Positions 14,401 to 22,158 of a DNA stretch of 27,417 bases are shown piece by piece (positions within the stretch are counted from its first letter, which is position 1; every line of letters starts with the position of its first letter). The notes under the pieces were generated by a model, which saw only the letters and a program-made list of their open reading frames with translations, searched no databases and was not told the origin of the DNA. The stretch is from Treponema sp. UBA4267 (GTDB taxonomy: Bacteria; Spirochaetota; Spirochaetia; Treponematales; Treponemataceae), in assembly GCA_002395155.1 (NCBI GenBank), contig DGWD01000028.1, forward strand, positions 1 through 27,417, in the 5' to 3' direction. Both the position numbers and the translations under genes were made by a program.

Positions 14401-16067
14401 CAACTCCAGGTGTAGCTTTGATTTCGCCTCCACCTCATCACGATATCTATTCTATAGAAGATTTAGCACAATTAATTTACGACTTAAAAAATGCAAACCG
14501 AGATGCCCGTATTTCTGTAAAACTTGTTTCTGAAGCAGGGGTTGGAACAATTGCCGCTGGTGTTGCAAAAGCCGGTGCCCAGGTAATTTTAATTTCTGGT
14601 CATGATGGAGGAACCGGAGCTGCTCCAATTTCTTCTATTCATCATGCAGGTTTACCTTGGGAGCTTGGCCTTGCAGAAACTCACCAGACTCTTATTCAAA
14701 ATGGCTTGCGTGGTCGTGTTGTAATTGAAACTGATGGAAAATTGATGAGTGGTCGCGATGTTGTAATTGCCGCTTTACTTGGAGCGGAAGAATTTGGTTT
14801 TGCAACAGCACCTCTTATTGCCATGGGTTGTTCAATGATGCGTGTATGTCAGCTGGATACCTGTCCATTTGGCGTTGCAACTCAGAACGAAAAACTTCGT
14901 GCAAAATTCCCAGGAAAACCTGAATATGTAGAAAACTTTATGAAGTTCATTGCTCAAGAAATGCGCGAAATTATGGCTAAACTTGGTGTTAAATCTGTAG
15001 AAGAACTTTGCGGTCGTACAGATTTACTTAAGCTCAAGGATAAACAGGGCTTTAAACGTGCCAGTCTTGTAGATATGAGCCGGGTATTAGGTGAGAGGTT
15101 AGAGGTTTCAGGTTCTAGGGGTGATGAATGGAAATCAGATAGATCCACATATGACTTTAAGCTTGAAAAAGGGATTGATTTATCTAAACTTGTTCCAGCT
15201 TTTACTCAAAATGATTATTCATCATTCTTAATTCATAATTCAAAAATAGAATCTCCTGATTCTGAATTGAAAATCCAGTCTATTGACCGTACAGTTGGAA
15301 CAATCCTTGGTAGTGAGATTCAAAAAACTTATGGAAATAGTCTGGAAGATGATTCTTTCCGTGTAAATTTCAGGGGCGGTGCAGGTCAGTCTTTTGGTGC
15401 CTTTATCCCAAAAGGTCTTACTTTACGACTTACCGGCGATGCAAACGATGCTTTTGGAAAAGGTTTGAGCGGCGGAAAATTGATTATAAAAAAACCGGAA
15501 GAATTTGAAGGCCAAGCAGATAAAAATATTATTGTAGGAAACGTTGCTTTATTTGGTGCTACCAGCGGAAAGGCCTTTATAAATGGTCTCGCAGGTGAAC
15601 GTTTTTGTGTTCGTAATTCTGGAGCAAGTGTTGTTGCAGAAGGATGTGGAGACCATGGTCTTGAATATATGACTGGTGGAACTGCTGTAATTCTTGGTTC
15701 TACTGGAAAAAATCTTTGTGCTGGAATGAGCGGCGGTCTTGCTTATGTTTTGGACGAAAATCATGATTTATACAAACGTCTTAATCATGAACTTGTAAAA
15801 ATGTACGCTCTGGAAGATGCAACCACAACTTTACAGGGGATAAGTGATGAGGAGAGTCTTCATCAGCTTATTGAAGAACATGCAAAAGAAACTGGCAGCA
15901 AAAAGGCAAAAGAAATACTTGCTGACTGGGAAAACTACAAGTCTAAATTCAAAAAGATTATTCCAAACGATTATTTGAAGATTATGAAAGAAATTGCAGC
16001 CCAAAAGGAAGCTGGCTTAAAAGGTGATGCAGCTATTTTATCAGCTTTTAGAAAGTGTACTGCATAG
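11499..16067 (+). CDS. gltB: Glutamate synthase, large (alpha) subunit
   Basis: The enzyme makes two glutamates from glutamine and 2-oxoglutarate, with the GltD subunit supplying electrons. All 1522 residues are in one intact frame. The N-terminal amidotransferase has nucleophile C16 (DNCGIGAVV), so a 15-residue propeptide must be removed. A central domain follows, then the FMN/2-oxoglutarate barrel (about 840-1180) with the 3Fe-4S ligands C1111, C1117 and C1122 in CSMMRVCQLDTCPFG. A C-terminal beta-helix with Gly-rich repeats (about 1300-1460) completes it. The linker at about 1195-1265 is serine-rich and unlike its surroundings. GGAG is seven bases upstream of ATG, directly after a terminator module. 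It is the first gene of an operon with gltD and purF. Confidence 0.97.
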   Translation: MKGKTLYEPSFEHDNCGIGAVVNIDGSKSNKIVDNALSIVEKLEHRAGKDASGQTGDGVGILLQISHDFFKKEAGNLIGKLEERDYGIGQFFFPAQGLEAEKTRFEKACKAQKLEFLGWRKVPVKEEVLGQKARGCMPQIWQAFIARPSDCKKGLDFDRLLYILRRSFEKDCNATYVCSLSSRTIVYKGMFLVNQLRSFYLDLSSGLYTSSLAIVHSRFSTNTQPSWQRAHPNRFIAHNGEINTIRGNVDRMLAREETLHSPVLSPKQMQTVLPAVDTTGSDSAMLDNTLEFLLMNGMPLPLALMTCIPEPWKHDQNMAGDKKAFYHYWATMMESWDGPAAILFSDGDLLGATLDRNGLRPSRYYITKDGMLILSSEVGVLDIPEENIQTKSRLQPGKILLVDTLQKKIISDQECKAFYSSQYPYGEWLDMNLTHLSDLKIPNKKIPVHTLEERNILYRAFGWNYEDVNEMVLPLARNGVEPTASMGVDTPLAVMSEKHQSLFSYFKQLFAQVTNPPIDSLREKIVTDTTVYVGKDGNLLEPDGKNCQVLEINNPILTGTDLIKIAALNQNGLKAKTLSILFELGGQGLACAIDNLFAQIDQAYSEGYNIIILSDRGLDKTHAAIPAILAISAVEQHLVRTKKRTSISIILESAEVRDVHQAAMCLGYGARAVNPYLAHEAIAELIDQKILDKDYHTAIDDYNKGIINGIVKIAAKMGISTIQSYQSAQIFEAVGIAGDVIEKYFTNTVSRVGGVGLKEIEEDVLYHHNQGFDPNGLTVNQHLDSVGNHKLRMGPTAESHLYNPQTIVALQQATRNGDYQRFKEYTALVDSNEHPHTLRAMLDFAFDSTKEIPLEQVESVEEIVKRFKTGAMSYGSISEEAHKCMAAAMNHLHGKSNSGEGGEKPERLGTEYNSAIKQVASGRFGVTEEYLLSAREIQIKMAQGAKPGEGGHLPGKKVYPWIAKTRYATPGVALISPPPHHDIYSIEDLAQLIYDLKNANRDARISVKLVSEAGVGTIAAGVAKAGAQVILISGHDGGTGAAPISSIHHAGLPWELGLAETHQTLIQNGLRGRVVIETDGKLMSGRDVVIAALLGAEEFGFATAPLIAMGCSMMRVCQLDTCPFGVATQNEKLRAKFPGKPEYVENFMKFIAQEMREIMAKLGVKSVEELCGRTDLLKLKDKQGFKRASLVDMSRVLGERLEVSGSRGDEWKSDRSTYDFKLEKGIDLSKLVPAFTQNDYSSFLIHNSKIESPDSELKIQSIDRTVGTILGSEIQKTYGNSLEDDSFRVNFRGGAGQSFGAFIPKGLTLRLTGDANDAFGKGLSGGKLIIKKPEEFEGQADKNIIVGNVALFGATSGKAFINGLAGERFCVRNSGASVVAEGCGDHGLEYMTGGTAVILGSTGKNLCAGMSGGLAYVLDENHDLYKRLNHELVKMYALEDATTTLQGISDEESLHQLIEEHAKETGSKKAKEILADWENYKSKFKKIIPNDYLKIMKEIAAQKEAGLKGDAAILSAFRKCTA

Positions 16068-16079
16068 AAGGAGGAAGGT

Positions 16080-17678
16080 ATGGCAGATGCTAATGGATTT
16101 ATGAAATTTGAGAGAATTGATAATGGAAATGTTCCTCCTTTAGTTCGTATAGGCAATTTTAAGGAATTTCATCCAAAACTTGATGAAGAAGCCCGTCGTC
16201 AACAGGCTGCTCGTTGTATGAATTGTGGAGTTCCTTTGTGTGGTTCGGCTCTTAAACTCAAGGGGATGGTTACTGGCTGTCCTTTGCATAATTTTATTCC
16301 GGAATGGAACGATGCCCTTTATAACGGTCAGTTTGATATGGCTGCCTGGAGACTTTTGAAAACTTCCAGCTTTCCTGAATTTACAGGCCGTGTTTGTCCT
16401 GCTCTTTGCGAGAAGGCCTGTAACTGTGGCAGTCCAACTGTTGATCAGGGGGCGGTTACAATTCATGATAATGAACTTTTTATTATTGAAAAGGCCTTTG
16501 CAACCGGCTATATGAAACCCCAGATTCCAACTGTTCGAAGCGGTAAAAAAGTTGCTGTAATTGGGGCTGGTCCTTCAGGTCTTGCTGTGGCCGATTATCT
16601 TAATCGTCGTGGTCATTCTGTTACTGTTTATGAGCGTGAAGATAAAGCAGGCGGACTTTTAATGTATGGCATTCCAAATATGAAGCTAGAAAAATGGGTA
16701 ATAGACCGTCGTATTAAATTGATGAAGGATGAAGGCGTTGACTTTATCTTTAATGCAGATGTAGGGCACAACATTTCTGCTGACCACCTTATGAGTGAGT
16801 ATGATGCCCTTGCCCTTTGTTGTGGTGCCAAAAAGGCCCGCTCTTTGAATGCAAAGGGAATTGAATTTCTTGCAGATTATTCAAAAAATGGCCTTACAAA
16901 TAAGGGCGGAATGATTTTTGCGGTTGATTTTTTAACAGCTGTTACAAAGTGTGTTATTGCAACTTCTAAGGCTCTTGAAAAAATAGAAATTGAAGCTACG
17001 AATGGCCAAATTGCCCAAATGCTTGATCAGAATTTTGGTCTGGAAATTGCCGGAAAGAATGTTGTAATTGTTGGTGGTGGTGATACTGGAAACGACTGTT
17101 GTGGTTCTGTAATTCGTTTGGGGGCTGAAAGTGTAACTCAAATTGAAATGATGCCTTGTCCTCCACTTAAGCGGGCTGAAAATAATCCATGGCCAGAGTG
17201 GCCTAAGGTTCTTAAGGTTGATTATGGGGCCGAGGAATCTATAGAAAAATTTGGCCGCGATCCAAGAGTTTATGAAAGTACTATAAAAGAAGTAATTAGT
17301 CAGAATGGACGATTAACAAAAATTGTTACAGTTGAAGTTGAATTCCAAATGATTGATGGAAAACGTCAGTTGGTAGAAAGAAAGGGCACTGAAAAAACTT
17401 TACCATGTGATCTTCTTTTGGTAGCAGCAGGTTTTACAGGCTGCGAAGAATATACGGCAAAAGCTTTTGATGTGGAACTTTCTGAAAGAGGGTGTGTAAA
17501 ATCTCTTGGCCAGGCTACTCCAGAATCTGCAAGTCCTAATGGTTATGCCAGCAGCAGAGAAAAGATTTTTACTGCAGGAGATATGCATAGGGGACAGTCC
17601 CTGGTTGTTTGGGCAATTACAGAAGGTCGTGAATGTGCCCAGGAAATTGATAACTTTTTGATGAAGGCGGCTGACTAA
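16080..17678 (+). CDS. gltD: Glutamate synthase, small (beta) subunit
   Basis: This FAD protein oxidises NAD(P)H and passes electrons through iron-sulfur clusters to GltB. Two N-terminal cysteine groups, C46-x2-C49-x4-C54 with C67 and C106-x3-C110-x3-C114, are the 4Fe-4S ligands. VIGAGPSGLAVADYL (near 160) binds FAD and VIVGGGDTGNDC (near 330) binds NAD(P)H. FTAGDMHRGQSLVVWAI near the end is the second FAD contact. At 532 residues it is about 60 longer than E. coli GltD, which resembles the longer type found in other phyla. It starts 12 bases after gltB with a strong AGGAGGAAGG ribosome binding site. Confidence 0.96.
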   Translation: MADANGFMKFERIDNGNVPPLVRIGNFKEFHPKLDEEARRQQAARCMNCGVPLCGSALKLKGMVTGCPLHNFIPEWNDALYNGQFDMAAWRLLKTSSFPEFTGRVCPALCEKACNCGSPTVDQGAVTIHDNELFIIEKAFATGYMKPQIPTVRSGKKVAVIGAGPSGLAVADYLNRRGHSVTVYEREDKAGGLLMYGIPNMKLEKWVIDRRIKLMKDEGVDFIFNADVGHNISADHLMSEYDALALCCGAKKARSLNAKGIEFLADYSKNGLTNKGGMIFAVDFLTAVTKCVIATSKALEKIEIEATNGQIAQMLDQNFGLEIAGKNVVIVGGGDTGNDCCGSVIRLGAESVTQIEMMPCPPLKRAENNPWPEWPKVLKVDYGAEESIEKFGRDPRVYESTIKEVISQNGRLTKIVTVEVEFQMIDGKRQLVERKGTEKTLPCDLLLVAAGFTGCEEYTAKAFDVELSERGCVKSLGQATPESASPNGYASSREKIFTAGDMHRGQSLVVWAITEGRECAQEIDNFLMKAAD

Positions 17679-19109
17679 ATGTATGACGATAAACTTCATG
17701 ATGAATGTGGTGTAGTCGGAGTTTACGGAGCTCAAAATGCTGCGGCTCTGGTTTATTTTGGTTTGGTTTCTCTTCAACACAGGGGACAGGAATCGGCTGG
17801 AATTGCGGTAAGTGATGGTCAGAAAATCCATTTAAAAAAGGAAATGGGGCTGGTTGGCGATATTTTTAAGCAGTCGGATTTTGAATCTTTGACTGGAAAT
17901 CTTGCTATTGGACATGTGCGTTATGCAACTGCTGGTGGAAGAAATCTTGAAAATGCCCAGCCTTTTTTGAACACTTTTAAAATGGGGTCAATTGCACTGG
18001 CACATAACGGTCAGCTGGTAAATCATGGAGAAATTAGAGCTTTACTGGAAGATCAGGGGGCAACTTTTTCTTCATCCAGCGATTCTGAAGTTATTTTAAA
18101 ACTGATTGTCCGAAAGTATATAGAAAACGGTGGCAAGCTTGGAACTGGACTTGAAGAAATTTCTTACAGCCAGGAAAACCGCGAACGTTTTGTAAAAGCT
18201 GTTCAGGAATCTGCGGCTTTAATAAAGGGTTCTTTTGCTCTTTGTATTATGACCGAAGATATGATGATTGGGGTAAGGGATTCAAACGGAATTCGTCCGC
18301 TCTGCCTTGGAAAAATTGGAGAGACTTCCTTTATCCTTGCTTCTGAATCTTGTGCAATTGATTCTATGAATGGTTCTTTTATTTGTGATGTAGAACCGGG
18401 CCAGATGCTGGTCATTGATGAAAACGGTCTTAAAAAGTTCCAGTTCATGAAGGCGGAAAAAAAGACTTGTATTTTTGAATACGTTTATTTTGCCCGTCCT
18501 GACTCGGTGATTGATGGTATTTCGGTTCAAGAGGCACGCTACAGAATGGGCGAAATGCTTGCCCAGGAAAGCAAGGTTCAAGCTGATGTAGTAATTGGCG
18601 TTCCTGACTCTGGAATTGGGGCTGCTATGGGTTATGCCAGGGGATCAGGTCTTCCTTATGTAACAGGAATTATAAAGAACAAATATATTGGCCGTACCTT
18701 TATCGCTCCTACTCAAAAAGAAAGAGAAAATATGGTTTACGTAAAACTTAATGCCATAAAGAGTGATTTAGACGGAAAAAGGGTTGTTGTAATTGACGAT
18801 TCCATTGTTCGTGGTACAACAAGTCGCCGGCTGGTAGAAGTTCTTAGAAGGGCAGGGGCTAGGGAGGTTCATTTTAGGGTTTCTTCGCCTCCTGTAAAAT
18901 TCCCTTGTCATTTGGGAATTGATACTCCTAGCAAAAATGAATTAATTTCTAGCACACATAAACTGGAAGAAATCCGAAAGGAAATTGGAGCAGACTCTCT
19001 TGCCTTTATAAGTTTAGAAGGAATGCTCAAAGCCCTGGGCTGCAAAAGTTCTGACTTAAAAAATGCAGGCTTTTGCAAGGGCTGTTTCGAAGGCCAGTAT
19101 CCGGTTTAG
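17679..19109 (+). CDS. purF: Amidophosphoribosyltransferase (glutamine PRPP amidotransferase)
   Basis: It catalyses the first step of purine synthesis, converting PRPP and glutamine to phosphoribosylamine. C10 (HDECGVVGVYG) becomes the N-terminal nucleophile after loss of a nine-residue propeptide. The PRPP loop is VVVIDDSIVRGTTSRRLVE. Cysteines in TCIFEYVYFARP and PCHLGIDTP and the final FCKGCF match the 4Fe-4S ligands of the Bacillus subtilis-type enzyme, and the length of 476 residues fits that type. Its ATG directly follows the gltD stop codon (TAAATG), with the AAGGCGG ribosome binding site inside gltD, so the two are translationally coupled. Placing purF behind gltBD ties a glutamine consumer to the same leader control. 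Confidence 0.96.
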   Translation: MYDDKLHDECGVVGVYGAQNAAALVYFGLVSLQHRGQESAGIAVSDGQKIHLKKEMGLVGDIFKQSDFESLTGNLAIGHVRYATAGGRNLENAQPFLNTFKMGSIALAHNGQLVNHGEIRALLEDQGATFSSSSDSEVILKLIVRKYIENGGKLGTGLEEISYSQENRERFVKAVQESAALIKGSFALCIMTEDMMIGVRDSNGIRPLCLGKIGETSFILASESCAIDSMNGSFICDVEPGQMLVIDENGLKKFQFMKAEKKTCIFEYVYFARPDSVIDGISVQEARYRMGEMLAQESKVQADVVIGVPDSGIGAAMGYARGSGLPYVTGIIKNKYIGRTFIAPTQKERENMVYVKLNAIKSDLDGKRVVVIDDSIVRGTTSRRLVEVLRRAGAREVHFRVSSPPVKFPCHLGIDTPSKNELISSTHKLEEIRKEIGADSLAFISLEGMLKALGCKSSDLKNAGFCKGCFEGQYPV

Positions 19110-19157
19110 CTGGAAACTAGCCTTTTAGATAAAGTGTAATAATGGGCCGGTCTATTT

Positions 19158-20348
19158 TTATTCCAGTTCCGGTCCTTTTGAAACAGCAGCCTTTAATAAG
19201 ATTGGTGTGATAAGGGCAGAACAAATTACACTTAGAATGATTGCAGGTAAAATTCTTGAATCAATCATTCCTGCATCAATACCCTTTTGGGCAACCATAA
19301 GAGCAACTTCACTTCTAGCAACCATTCCAATTCCAATTACAAGTGCCTCGTGATTTTTTGAACCACAAATTTTAGCTCCTAAACCACAGCCAATTATCTT
19401 TGATATAATAGTTAGAACAATAAGAATTAAGGCAAAAATCAGAATTTCTAGGTTCATTGTTTTTAAATCAGTTCTCATACCAACGCTGGCAAAGAAAACT
19501 GGTGTAAATACCATGTAAGAAGTTACAGTTACTTTTTTGGCAACATACTGACGGGCTTTTGTAACGTTACATAAAATAAGTCCTGCAAAAAAGGCACCTG
19601 TAATATCTGCAACACCAAAAAGAACTTCTGCACAGAAGGCCATGGCAAAACAGAAGGCAAGGGCCCAAATAGCAATTCGTCTTGACTGATAGTGTTTTTC
19701 AGAAATGCGTTCAAAAATCTTCTTTGTAATAAATCCTACAACAAAAACAAATACAAAGAAGAGAAGAATTTTTAGAACAACGATAAGTGGACTGGCTGTT
19801 TCTGCATCACCCTGTCCGCTCATACCTGTAAGAACAGAAAGAAGTACAATTCCAAGAATATCATCAATGATTGCGGCACTTAAAAGAGTAGTACCAGTTT
19901 TTGTTTTAAGTTTACCAAGCTCATTCAGTGTTTCAACTGTTATACCAACAGAAGTTGCGGCAAAAACCATACCAACAAAGCAGGCTTTGAGAATGCTCAT
20001 AAAGTCAACCGTACGTTCGAAGAAAAAGAAGTAAAGGGCTCCACACATTAAAAGTGGAACAAGAACACCGAAGCAGGCAATAACAAAAGCCTTTCCACCA
20101 GTTTCCTTTAAGTCTTTCATATCAGTATCAATACCGGCTGTAAACATAAGCATAATAACGCCGATTTCTGCAGTCTTTTTAATAAAATCTGTTACTTCTA
20201 TAAGGCCCAAACATGAAGGTCCAAGAATAATGCCGGCGATGAGTGCTCCAACAACCTGAGGTAAATGAATCTTCTTGGTGGCAATGCCAAGAACTTTTGT
20301 AGAAAGTAAAATTAATGCCAGAAATAATAAATAACCATATGTTTTCAT
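19158..20348 (-). CDS. CPA2-family cation/proton antiporter (NapA/GerN/KefB-like)
   Basis: The 396-residue membrane protein has about 12 hydrophobic segments with no C-terminal nucleotide-binding TrkA domain, so it is the short membrane-only form. IIDDILGIVLLSVLTG (about 160-175) has the paired aspartates of electrogenic sodium/proton exchangers. VARSEVALMVAQKG near 345 is the conserved late-helix motif of this family. HLPQVVGALIAGIILGP at the start is also typical. Sodium or potassium exchange for protons is inferred from the family. It converges on purF with a 48-base gap. No ribosome binding site precedes the ATG, and a -10 box lies only eight bases upstream. Confidence 0.88.
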   Translation of the reverse strand: MKTYGYLLFLALILLSTKVLGIATKKIHLPQVVGALIAGIILGPSCLGLIEVTDFIKKTAEIGVIMLMFTAGIDTDMKDLKETGGKAFVIACFGVLVPLLMCGALYFFFFERTVDFMSILKACFVGMVFAATSVGITVETLNELGKLKTKTGTTLLSAAIIDDILGIVLLSVLTGMSGQGDAETASPLIVVLKILLFFVFVFVVGFITKKIFERISEKHYQSRRIAIWALAFCFAMAFCAEVLFGVADITGAFFAGLILCNVTKARQYVAKKVTVTSYMVFTPVFFASVGMRTDLKTMNLEILIFALILIVLTIISKIIGCGLGAKICGSKNHEALVIGIGMVARSEVALMVAQKGIDAGMIDSRILPAIILSVICSALITPILLKAAVSKGPELE

Positions 20349-20356
20349 AAAGCAAG

Positions 20357-20385
20357 ATTATAGTGATATAGATTTTCTTTTTCTA
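20357..20385 (-). promoter_or_regulatory. Antiporter promoter, probably giving a leaderless mRNA
   Basis: On the minus strand a perfect TATAAT (20362-20357) follows TAGAAA (20385-20380) with a 17-base spacer. Transcription should start near 20350, within about two bases of the ATG at 20348. Confidence 0.55.
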
Positions 20386-20535
20386 CGATTTTTAAATATT
20401 TCTTCTATATAAATAAGGGGATTTGTCTTACTTCCTAACTTGAAAAAAACATATAATTATTTATTATAAAAAGTATCAAAAAAAACTTAACAAAAGTTTT
20501 ATAAATACTAAACTAATAAAATAAGGAGAAATAAA

Positions 20536-21456
20536 ATGGCTAATAAAAATGTCAAAAATTCTATTATTGCAGGTGTGATTGCATTGCTGGTAATTGTTAC
20601 AGTTATAAATTCTTGTACAGTTATTTCACCAAATGAACGAGGAGTAAAAGTTACTTTGGGTCAGGTAGAGGGTGATGTTCTTCAGCCTGGAATGAAGTTT
20701 CATGCTCCTTTTATCACCAGAATCCGCTGTTTCCGACTTGAACCAAAAACTTACGAGGTTTCTTTTTCTTGTGGTAGTGATGGTGCAATTACAAAAGATA
20801 TGCAGACTGTAGGTAGTACTGTTGCAGTTCGTTATGTTTATGATGAAAGAAGAATTATGGATATTGTAACCCGTTATTTAAATGATTCAGTTATTCAGAG
20901 TGCAATGCGTGATAATGTAAAGGCTTCTTTGAAAGAAACTGTTGGACAGTATTCAATTTATGATTTAGTTGAAAAGCAGAATGAAGTAACTGGTAAGGTT
21001 GCAGAAGCCATGCTTACCCGTATGGCCGATTATCCAATTGATATTTCTCAGACAACAATTACAAACTGGGACTGGTCAGATGATTTTGACAAACAGATTA
21101 AGGAAACTGCAAACCGTGCTCAGGAAGTAAAAAAGGCTGAACAGGATCTTAAACTTGCAGAACAGCAGGCTCAGAAACAGGTAAAGGAAGCTGAAGCTAA
21201 AAAGGCTGCAATTGAACAGGAAGCAGAGGCTGCTTTGATTAAGGCTCAGAAAGAAGCTGAAGCAAAAAAAGTTGAAGCTGATGCTCTTGCTTATTACAAC
21301 GCTAAGGTTGCTCAGAACTATCAGGTTGAAATTAAACTTAAGGAACTTGAAATAGAACTTGAACGTGCAAAAAAGTGGGATGGACGTCAGGTTCCTGAAT
21401 ACATACCTCTTACTGCTGCTGGAGGAATTATTAATCTACCAGAAGCTAAGAAATAA
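20536..21456 (+). CDS. SPFH / Band 7 (prohibitin-like) membrane protein
   Basis: The 306-residue protein has one N-terminal membrane segment (about 8-26) and an SPFH domain (about 30-195) with ISPNERGVKVTLGQV and LQPGMKFHAPF. A long Ala/Glu/Lys coiled coil follows (about 195-275) and the conserved tail is VPEYIPLTAAGGIINLPEA. Such proteins assemble into large rings or cages on the membrane and organise proteases or lipids. The specific partner is not encoded beside it. The ribosome binding site AAGGAGA is well placed. The upstream 187 bases are very A/T-rich with an AAAACTT/AAGTTTT repeat near 20483-20500, and I could not choose one promoter there. Confidence 0.85.
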   Translation: MANKNVKNSIIAGVIALLVIVTVINSCTVISPNERGVKVTLGQVEGDVLQPGMKFHAPFITRIRCFRLEPKTYEVSFSCGSDGAITKDMQTVGSTVAVRYVYDERRIMDIVTRYLNDSVIQSAMRDNVKASLKETVGQYSIYDLVEKQNEVTGKVAEAMLTRMADYPIDISQTTITNWDWSDDFDKQIKETANRAQEVKKAEQDLKLAEQQAQKQVKEAEAKKAAIEQEAEAALIKAQKEAEAKKVEADALAYYNAKVAQNYQVEIKLKELEIELERAKKWDGRQVPEYIPLTAAGGIINLPEAKK

Positions 21457-21484
21457 ATTGAAAATTAGTGGAAGTATTCAAGAA

Positions 21485-22102
21485 ATGCAAGTTGGTGTTC
21501 AGCAAAATCCTATGATCGAGCTTAAATCTTTCAACGAGAATAATCTTCCTCTGGTGGTTGATGTGGTCGTACCACTTTGGAGTCCGTCGGTGGGAGATTA
21601 TTCTTTCAAGCGTTTTAATGTTGAATTTATAGTAAGAAATAATATTTCAGAAAACAAATATCATTTTGAATTGATAGATTCTAATTCTCAGGAATTTCTG
21701 GCTGCTGCTTTTTTTACTCGAAAAGGTGACCCTTGCAGGGTGGAAGAATGGTACGAAAAAGAATGCACCCGCTTTCCAGAAGAACTTAGGCGTGCAACAA
21801 ATATGAGTCGTGTTTACTTGCAGCAGATGGACCAGAGAACTCTTTCGTTTATGAAGGATGATGATATAAAACTTTCTCTTTTTGTTAGCAGACATTCTGG
21901 TTCTGGAAGTCAGATCCTAAATCAGCTTTATCCAAAATTAAAAGAGGAAGGCTGGAAAAATCTTTTTTTATGGACTGATTGCGACTGTAACTGGTCATGG
22001 TATAACAAACACGGTTTTACTTTAGTTGAAGAAGCTTCTTATGAGCCTTTTAGTAACGAGCAAGAAGATTATAAAACTTATATTTTTAAGAAGGTCTTAT
22101 GA
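21485..22102 (+). CDS. GNAT-like acetyltransferase
   Basis: The protein has about 205 residues. The C-terminal half reads like a GNAT domain: strand KLSLFVSRHSGSGSQILNQLYPKLKEEGW resembles the acetyl-CoA-binding strand-loop-helix, followed by NLFLWTDCDCNWSWYNKHGFTLVEEASY, the late strands with the GF turn. RxxGxG/A is not perfect (HSGSGS), so the substrate and even activity are uncertain. The frame is open further upstream but overlaps the SPFH gene there. I place the start at ATG 21485 with GGAAG ten bases before it. TTG at 21458 and ATG at 21512 are alternatives. It follows the SPFH gene by 28 bases and is probably co-transcribed. Confidence 0.65.
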   Translation: MQVGVQQNPMIELKSFNENNLPLVVDVVVPLWSPSVGDYSFKRFNVEFIVRNNISENKYHFELIDSNSQEFLAAAFFTRKGDPCRVEEWYEKECTRFPEELRRATNMSRVYLQQMDQRTLSFMKDDDIKLSLFVSRHSGSGSQILNQLYPKLKEEGWKNLFLWTDCDCNWSWYNKHGFTLVEEASYEPFSNEQEDYKTYIFKKVL

Positions 22103-22126
22103 TACTTGCAATTATGCTACTATAAT
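22098..22126 (+). promoter_or_regulatory. Candidate promoter for the cyclase pair
   Basis: A perfect TATAAT at 22121-22126 lies just after the acetyltransferase gene. The best -35 at 17 bases is the weak TTATGA (22098-22103). Transcription would start near 22133 and cover the two following signalling genes. Confidence 0.45.
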
Positions 22127-22158
22127 GTTAGGTAATTTTTTTAGTGGAGTATCTTAAA

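Noticed and set aside
19080..19128. Intrinsic terminator between purF and the antiporter gene.
   Set aside because: The best stem (GGTTTAG with CTAGCC) has six pairs with a bulge and is followed by only four T residues. Too weak to claim.
21359..21484. Upstream extension of the acetyltransferase frame inside the SPFH gene.
   Set aside because: The added residues are leucine runs read in another frame of a conserved gene end, with no ribosome binding site.
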